A stretch of 11,321 bases of DNA from Candidatus Bipolaricaulota bacterium. GTDB lineage: Bacteria > Bipolaricaulota > Bipolaricaulia > RBG-16-55-9. The translations under genes and the position numbers were made by a program. The stretch lies in assembly GCA_027021605.1 (NCBI GenBank), contig JALUUA010000140.1, forward strand, positions 1 through 11,321, in the 5' to 3' direction. The notes beneath the pieces are model-generated. The model did not search any database. It was given only the letters and a program-made list of their open reading frames with translations, and had not been told where the DNA came from. Of this stretch, positions 7,635 through 11,321 are shown piece by piece (the stretch's first letter is position 1; every line of letters starts with the position of its first letter).

Positions 7635-7663
7635 ACGATACCCCGGTCGGCTTGGGCCGCCAA
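7635..7663 (-). promoter_or_regulatory. Candidate sigma70-like promoter for the livH operon
   Basis: Reading leftwards, TTGGCG (7663-7658) and TATCGT (7640-7635) are separated by 17 bases, about 39 bases before the livH ATG. The match to consensus is modest (3/6 and 4/6), but spacing and position are right and no better leftward pair was seen in this 179-base divergent region. Confidence 0.35.
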
Positions 7664-7680
7664 CCCTCCGGACCCGACAC

Positions 7681-7710
7681 TTGACAGATGTATGATGTCT
7701 GTGATACGAT
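7681..7710 (+). promoter_or_regulatory. Sigma70-like promoter for the substrate-binding protein gene
   Basis: TTGACA (7681-7686) is a perfect -35 element. TACGAT (7705-7710) is a 4/6 -10 element, 18 bases away and preceded by TGA, giving an extended -10 (TGn). The predicted start near 7717 leaves a leader of about 60 bases before the ATG at 7776. Confidence 0.65.
7684..7702. promoter_or_regulatory. Candidate operator: inverted repeat ACAGA-N9-TCTGT within the promoter
   Basis: Arms 7684-7688 and 7698-7702 are perfectly complementary around a 9-base centre (TGTATGATG), giving a 19-bp dyad that covers the -35/-10 spacer. A dimer bound here would block the binding-protein promoter and might also affect the divergent livH promoter. 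The GntR/FCD protein at 9303-10049 is the obvious candidate ligand. Short arms mean chance is possible. Confidence 0.4.
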
Positions 7711-7775
7711 CACGAGGATACCCGATCGCGGGGTCCAAAGTCAAGAACCCAGAACGCAAAAAGGAGGGCTTCCGC

Positions 7776-9074
7776 ATGGCACAGGACGAGAAGGGCTATT
7801 CCCAAGGGGGACGGTACAGTCGGCGGGCGTTCCTCAAGCTGGCGGGCGTCGGGCTGGCGGGCGCGAGCCTGGGTCTGGGGTTGGGGACGATGGGGGGGCG
7901 GACCGGGTGGGCACAGCTGCCCGAGACGCTCCGGGTTGGCGCGATGTTCCCGCTTAACCTCTCCGAGGGGGGCCAGGCCCAGGAGGGGGCGGAGCTGGCG
8001 GTCCAGTTGATCAACGCCGCGGGCGGGATCGCCGGGCGGACCCAGATCGAGCTGGTGACCGTCGACGACAAGTGCAGCGGCTCGGAGGCCACCAAGGTGG
8101 CCAACGACCTCATCTCCCAGGGCGTGCAGTTCGTGATCGGGAACTTCTGCAGCGGGGCGGCGCTGGCCACGCAGCCGATCTTCGCCGCCGCGGGCATCCC
8201 CCAGATCCTGTGGGCCTTCGCCACGGAGCTCACGGGGGAGTCCCGCGCGCAGAACAACGCGACCCTCTCCGTGCGCCTCGGGCCGCAGGCCAAGATCGAG
8301 ATGGCCCCCCTGGCCAAGTACGCCGTGACCGTCAACGGCCACAAGCGCTTCTTCGCCTTCGCCCAGGACACGGGCTTCGGGCGATCCATGGTCGAGGCGT
8401 TCCGACAGACCCTCGAGAGCCTGGACGGCGAGTTCGTCGAGGAGCCGCAGTTCTTCCCCATCTTCCAGCTGGGGGCGATCGGGCCGATCATCACGGCGGC
8501 CAAGGCCTCGGGTGCCGAGGCCGTGCTCGGCATTGGTCTCGCCCCCGAGGAGATCGAGATGGTCACCCAATTCAACACCCAGGGGCTGCGCGAGGCGGGC
8601 ATGACCTTCTACGGGACGGACCTGCTGAACGACACCGCCTTCCAGGAGGCCCTTCCCGGCTCGGAGAAGGACGGCATCTACTTCCCCTGGGTCTACGACA
8701 ACGGCGAGTCCCCGCGCACCTTCGACCGCGCGGAGCCGGAGCCCGGCGCCCGCAAGATGGACGCCGCCTTCCGGGAACACCGGGGCAAGCCCGCGGTGCG
8801 CAACCACGGCTGGGGTTGGGGGAGCATCGAGCTGATCCGCCAGTCCATCGAGCAGCTGGGGACGGCCGACCCCACGGCCGTGGCCCAGTACTGGCTCCAA
8901 GGGGCGACGGACGCGGAGGCGGGCCCCACGTTCGAGCTGCCCTTCGGAAACTACGGCTTCCTCGCCTGCGGGCAGGCGAACATGCGCACCGGCGTGGCCA
9001 CCTACCGCGACGGCGTGCGCACCCTCGTCGCCGACCGCAGCTTCGGCGACGACGTCGTGACCGACCTCTGTTAA
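7776..9074 (+). CDS. Tat-exported periplasmic binding protein of the LivJ/Peripla_BP_6 family
   Basis: Extracytoplasmic solute receptor for the LivH/LivMG/LivF importer, 432 residues. The N-terminus has a Tat motif SRRAFLK (15-21), a Gly/Ala/Leu-rich hydrophobic stretch (22-40) and a likely cleavage site near GWAQ (44-47); there is no lipobox cysteine. VDDKC (96-100) and GNFCS (122-126) place cysteines 25 residues apart, the same spacing as the C53-C78 disulfide of E. coli LivJ. The LivJ pocket sequence CSSST reads CSGAA here, and the LivJ TPAAT segment reads LWAFA, so the ligand is probably not a simple branched-chain amino acid. ATG at 7776 follows AAGGAGGG with proper spacing; an in-frame ATG at 7692 lies inside the promoter and would bury the Tat signal. 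It is transcribed away from the operon. The ligand is unknown. Confidence 0.92.
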   Translation: MAQDEKGYSQGGRYSRRAFLKLAGVGLAGASLGLGLGTMGGRTGWAQLPETLRVGAMFPLNLSEGGQAQEGAELAVQLINAAGGIAGRTQIELVTVDDKCSGSEATKVANDLISQGVQFVIGNFCSGAALATQPIFAAAGIPQILWAFATELTGESRAQNNATLSVRLGPQAKIEMAPLAKYAVTVNGHKRFFAFAQDTGFGRSMVEAFRQTLESLDGEFVEEPQFFPIFQLGAIGPIITAAKASGAEAVLGIGLAPEEIEMVTQFNTQGLREAGMTFYGTDLLNDTAFQEALPGSEKDGIYFPWVYDNGESPRTFDRAEPEPGARKMDAAFREHRGKPAVRNHGWGWGSIELIRQSIEQLGTADPTAVAQYWLQGATDAEAGPTFELPFGNYGFLACGQANMRTGVATYRDGVRTLVADRSFGDDVVTDLC

Positions 9075-9087
9075 AGTAAAGTAAAGT
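9072..9087 (+). repeat. Short tandem repeat, TAAAG x3 plus T
   Basis: Three TAAAG units begin at the TAA stop codon of the binding-protein gene. The A/T-rich repeat stands out in very GC-rich surroundings. No function is suggested. Confidence 0.7.
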
Positions 9088-9124
9088 CAAGCCAAGCGAG
9101 GATCCGGGGGAGAAGGGACCGAAA

Positions 9125-9142
9125 GCGAAAGCAGCCTTTCGC
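9125..9142 (+). other. Small hairpin upstream of the terminator
   Basis: GCGAAAG (9125-9131) pairs perfectly with CTTTCGC (9136-9142) across a CAGC tetraloop. It has no T-tract, so it is not a terminator by itself; it may protect the 3' end of the binding-protein mRNA. Confidence 0.5.
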
Positions 9143-9155
9143 GGCCGAAGCGAAG

Positions 9156-9195
9156 GAGAGGAGCCTCGCCCGGGTGGGGAGGCTCCTCTCGTTTT
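9156..9195 (+). terminator. Strong rho-independent terminator after the binding-protein gene
   Basis: GAGAGGAGCCTC (9156-9167) pairs perfectly with GAGGCTCCTCTC (9179-9190) as a 12-bp stem; the loop can add three more G-C pairs. GTTTT (9191-9195) follows. It lies about 80 bases after the stop and separates this transcript from the GntR gene. The T-tract is short, but the stem is very stable. Confidence 0.85.
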
Positions 9196-9251
9196 GCGCC
9201 CTCCCGGGGCGGGCAGCGGGGCCGTGCGGCGGGACGATGGTCGACAGGGCT

Positions 9252-9280
9252 TTGTGGTTTTTTGGACGATCTGCGATAAT
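9252..9280 (+). promoter_or_regulatory. Candidate extended -10 promoter for the GntR gene
   Basis: GATAAT (9275-9280) is a 5/6 match preceded by TGC (extended -10), with TTGTGG (9252-9257) 17 bases upstream as a weak -35. This GATAAT overlaps the in-frame ATG at 9279, which argues for initiation at 9303 instead. The predicted mRNA leader would be under 20 bases. Confidence 0.5.
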
Positions 9281-9302
9281 GGCAGCGGGAGAGACGATCG
9301 GT

Positions 9303-10049
9303 ATGAGCGGGGAACGGACGCCCTTCAAGCGCTTCGCGGGCAAGAGCAAGCGGGATTACGTGATCGAGCAGATCCAGGGCGCCATCCTCCGGGGCGTCTA
9401 TCGCCCGGGGGACAAGCTCCCCCCGGAGGGGGAGCTGGCCCGGCAGCTGGGGGTGAGCCGCACCACGATCCGGGAGGCCCTAAGCGCCCTGGAGCTCCTG
9501 GGGATCGTGGAGATCCTCCACGGCGAGGGGACCTACGTGCGCAAGGCGGTGAGCCTCCCCAAGGAGGACCCGGAGTTCCTCGCCAACCTGGCGGAGGGGG
9601 GGACGTTCCTCGAGGCCCTGGAGGTGCGCCGGGCGCTCGACGAGCTGACGGTCCGCCGGGTGGTCGAGCGCGCGACGGACGAGGAGATCGCCCAACTCGG
9701 GGAGCTCGTTCGCCAGATGGAGGACGCCGTCTCCCAAAGGGAGTACGAGCGCTACCTCGACACCAACATGCGGTTCCACCTGCTCCTGGCCGAGATCGCG
9801 CGCAACCCGATCCTGCTGCGCCTTACCCATTACATGGTCCGGGTCATGGAGCTGCTCCAGGAGGAGCGCCTTGACTACTACGTCCAAGACCACCGGCGCG
9901 CGGAGGAGACCCTCCGCGCCCACCAGAGGTTGTTCTCCGCCCTGGAGAGACGGGATCTGGCCGAGACGATCGCGGCGATGCGCGCCCACTACGACGTCGT
10001 CATCGAGCGCCTCCGGCAGCGCTCGGCGGACTCTAGCCCTACAACCTAA
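9303..10049 (+). CDS. GntR-family transcriptional regulator, FCD (FadR-type) subfamily
   Basis: Probable one-component repressor sensing a small carboxylate. Of 248 residues, 15-80 form the winged helix-turn-helix, with PGDKLPPEGELARQLGVSRT (35-54), TIREAL (55-60), and the wing HGEGTYVRK (73-81). Residues 100-240 are the all-helical FCD domain. Three histidines fit its metal/ligand site: H159 (RFH), H207 (RAHQ) and H229 (RAHY). The usual aspartate four residues before the first histidine (D-x-x-F-H) is Asn155 here, although an Asp is present at 153. ATG at 9303 is chosen because GGGAGAG lies upstream and the earlier ATG at 9279 is inside the -10 element. The gene follows a strong terminator, so it has its own transcript. 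It ends 16 bases from the convergent recombinase gene. Control of the liv/catabolic operon is inferred from position and from FCD regulators commonly binding organic acids. Confidence 0.92.
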   Translation: MSGERTPFKRFAGKSKRDYVIEQIQGAILRGVYRPGDKLPPEGELARQLGVSRTTIREALSALELLGIVEILHGEGTYVRKAVSLPKEDPEFLANLAEGGTFLEALEVRRALDELTVRRVVERATDEEIAQLGELVRQMEDAVSQREYERYLDTNMRFHLLLAEIARNPILLRLTHYMVRVMELLQEERLDYYVQDHRRAEETLRAHQRLFSALERRDLAETIAAMRAHYDVVIERLRQRSADSSPTT

Positions 10050-10065
10050 GGGACCCCCAAGGGGC

Positions 10066-10965
10066 TCAGATCTCGATGCGATCCTCCACGGGGTTCTCCA
10101 GCCGCCCGTGCTCGTGGAAGTAGATCATCGTCGTCTGGATCGAGCGGTGCCGCGCGGCCGTCTGAGCTTCCAGCAGCGAGGCTCCCCCCTCGATGGCCAG
10201 CGTGACGAAGCTGTGCCGCAGGGAGTGGGGCGAGGTCTTGTCCGTCTTGACACCTGCAAGCTTCATGTAGTGCGTCACCCGCCGCCGGATGTGGCGGGTG
10301 CTCAGCCGCCCGTCGTCTTTCGCTTTAGCAGTAGAAGTGCCCACCTTCGCAAACAGCGGTGCCTCCGGGGACAAGTCCTTTCGGCAACCCAGGTACTCCA
10401 GCAGGGCCCGCTCCGTGGGCTCCGCCAGCACCACGAACTCATCGCGCTCGTCCCGCCCCTTGCCCCAGATATGCAAAATCTTTCGCCCCTGGCGGGTGTC
10501 GAGGTCCCCCACGTTGGCCCGGTGGATCTCGATGATGCGCAGCCCGTTGCGCACCATCAGCGTGATCATCGCGTAATCCCGCTTCCCCAGCTCCGTGCTC
10601 CGGTCGATGACCTCAAAGAGGCGGCGCAGCTCCGTGCGGGTGAGGTCCCGCTTAAGATGCCCCCGGGGGCGGCGCAGCCCCTTGATCCCCTCCACGGGGT
10701 TGCGCTCCAACAGCCCCTCCGAGACGGCGAACTGAAAGAAGCGCCGCAGGGCCACCCAGTAGGTGAGCACGGTGTTGGCCGCCCGGTGGGCCCGCAGCCA
10801 CTCCCGGTACGCCTTGAGGGTCTCGGGCCCAAGCGGCGGGGGAGGGGATTGCGCGTTCCACCAGCGGGTAAACGTCTTGAGCGCCTCCCGGTACGTCCGC
10901 GCCGTGTTCGGGGAGACGTCGATCGCCTGCAGAAACCGCTCGCACGCCTCTTGCCAGGGAACCAT
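10066..10965 (-). CDS. Tyrosine recombinase/integrase (XerC/XerD-like)
   Basis: Site-specific DNA recombinase of 299 residues, the size of XerC/XerD. The N-terminal SAM-like DNA-binding domain (about 1-95) includes SPNTARTYREALKTF (18-32). The catalytic domain has R143 (RNGLRIIE), K169 (WGKGRDER), H247 and R250 (PHSLRH), H273 (ARHRSIQTT) and the nucleophile Y282 (MIYFHEH): the full active-site set, so it should be active. Before H273 the usual LGH reads ARH. ATG at 10965 is chosen as it begins the conserved domain; GTG at 10974 is an alternative, and the longer upstream frame runs through the promoter region. It stands alone: no excisionase, phage, transposon or second recombinase gene is seen. 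It could be a housekeeping Xer enzyme, a single-protein XerH/XerA-like system, or the integrase of a degenerate element. Confidence 0.9.
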   Translation of the reverse strand: MVPWQEACERFLQAIDVSPNTARTYREALKTFTRWWNAQSPPPPLGPETLKAYREWLRAHRAANTVLTYWVALRRFFQFAVSEGLLERNPVEGIKGLRRPRGHLKRDLTRTELRRLFEVIDRSTELGKRDYAMITLMVRNGLRIIEIHRANVGDLDTRQGRKILHIWGKGRDERDEFVVLAEPTERALLEYLGCRKDLSPEAPLFAKVGTSTAKAKDDGRLSTRHIRRRVTHYMKLAGVKTDKTSPHSLRHSFVTLAIEGGASLLEAQTAARHRSIQTTMIYFHEHGRLENPVEDRIEI

Positions 10966-10990
10966 CCCGCTCACCCCCCTTGGGGGATTG

Positions 10991-11020
10991 ATTGTACGGG
11001 GCGGGGGGGAGGAGCGGCAA
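10991..11020 (-). promoter_or_regulatory. Candidate sigma70-like promoter for the recombinase gene
   Basis: Reading leftwards, TTGCCG (11020-11015, 4/6) and TACAAT (10996-10991, 5/6) are 18 bases apart. The predicted start near 10984 leaves a leader of about 20 bases before the ATG at 10965, which supports the chosen start over longer upstream frames. Confidence 0.55.
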
Positions 11021-11045
11021 CCGCACGGAGAACCCACGGGACGCC

Positions 11046-11069
11046 GGGGCGTGACCAACTTCACGCCCC
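11046..11069. repeat. Perfect inverted repeat, 9-bp arms with 6-bp spacer
   Basis: GGGGCGTGA (11046-11054) and TCACGCCCC (11061-11069) flank CCAACT. The repeat lies 81 bases upstream of the recombinase ATG, in the 184-base region shared with the divergent secreted-protein gene. No T-tract follows on either strand, so it is not a typical terminator. Its layout suits either a repressor operator or a tyrosine-recombinase core site (two arms around a 6-8 bp crossover region). Confidence 0.75.
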
Positions 11070-11149
11070 CCGTTGACAGACCTCCTCCCCTCCCAAGGAG
11101 ACGCCCGTTACAGTGAGGCACAGTCTAAGCCCAAGGAGGAGGCAGATCT

Positions 11150-11321
11150 ATGAGCAAGAAGCTGCGAACGGTCCTTACGGCGATCTTCCTCACGGGTGTG
11201 TTGCTCGTCCCCGTGGGAGCGACGGCGGACTACACCGATCTGGAGAAGAAGGTCGAGGAGCTTACGGCCGACGTCCAAGAGCTGGAAGGGCTCGTCAAGG
11301 ACCTCGCCTTCCAGGTCCAGC
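11150..11321 (+). CDS. Secreted coiled-coil protein, N-terminal 57 residues only
   Basis: Unrecognised gene, cut by the window edge. ATG at 11150 is preceded by a near-ideal AAGGAGGAGG (11133-11142) seven bases away. Residues 1-25 form a Sec-type signal peptide: basic KKLR (3-6), hydrophobic core (about 8-22) and likely cleavage after GATA (23-26). From about residue 30 on, Leu/Val recur in heptad fashion (L31, V35, L38, V42, L45, V49, L52, V56) with charged residues between, predicting a coiled coil. Candidates include an envelope-spanning or S-layer-associated protein, an outer-membrane porin with an N-terminal coiled coil, or a periplasmic adaptor. It is divergent from the recombinase and has no visible link to the catabolic operon. 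Confidence 0.75.
   Translation, partial: MSKKLRTVLTAIFLTGVLLVPVGATADYTDLEKKVEELTADVQELEGLVKDLAFQVQ

Noticed and set aside
7710..8900. Minus-strand open frame opposite the binding-protein gene
   Set aside because: Composition shadow of a well-supported Tat-exported binding protein; no motifs and it runs across its terminal and promoter regions.
10050..10065. Bidirectional terminator between the GntR and recombinase genes
   Set aside because: CCCCAAGGGG is a palindrome without room for a loop and has no T-tract on either side.
11073..11114. TTGACA (11073-11078) as -35 of a promoter for the coiled-coil gene, with TACAGT (11109-11114) as -10
   Set aside because: The spacing is 30 bases, far from 16-19, and no -10-like hexamer is present at the right distance; the true promoter is undetermined.
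1..11321. CRISPR array, tRNA, rRNA or insertion sequence
   Set aside because: No regularly spaced repeats, no cloverleaf or rRNA-like stretch, and no transposase gene or paired terminal repeats were seen on reading both strands.

Overview
The window is very GC-rich, densely coding bacterial DNA with strong GGAGG-type ribosome binding sites. The substrate-binding protein has a Tat-type signal peptide and no lipobox cysteine, so it is probably soluble in a periplasm, which favours a diderm. I cannot name the phylum.

Positions 1-7596 (minus strand) look like one operon of seven genes read leftwards: livH, a fused livM-livG, livF, a C-C lyase of the isocitrate lyase/PEP mutase superfamily, a large and a small subunit of an aconitase-type hydro-lyase (LeuC/LeuD-like), and a hydantoinase-type cyclic amidohydrolase that runs off the left edge. 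The liv genes overlap by 4 bases (GTGA, ATGA), three bases separate livF from the lyase, and later gaps are 10-35 bases. Facing away from livH, on the plus strand (7776-9074), is the matching substrate-binding protein, with a good sigma70-like promoter, a palindrome inside that promoter, and a strong intrinsic terminator behind it.

Positions 9303-10049 encode a GntR/FCD-family regulator, probably the local repressor. A convergent tyrosine recombinase (10066-10965, minus) follows after 16 bases. Upstream of the recombinase is a 24-bp inverted repeat (9-bp arms, 6-bp spacer). The window ends in the start of a secreted coiled-coil protein (11150 onward).

The genes suggest an uptake-and-degradation unit: the ABC importer brings in a small carboxylated or amide compound, the amidohydrolase opens a cyclic amide or imide, the LeuCD-like enzyme hydrates the resulting unsaturated diacid to a malate-type acid, and the lyase splits this to a 2-oxo acid (such as pyruvate) plus a carboxylate. 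The last two steps match the end of the Eubacterium barkeri nicotinate pathway (2,3-dimethylmalate dehydratase and lyase), and a ring-opening amidohydrolase also occurs there. The true substrate is unknown. This operon is the most likely place in the window for an undescribed pathway.
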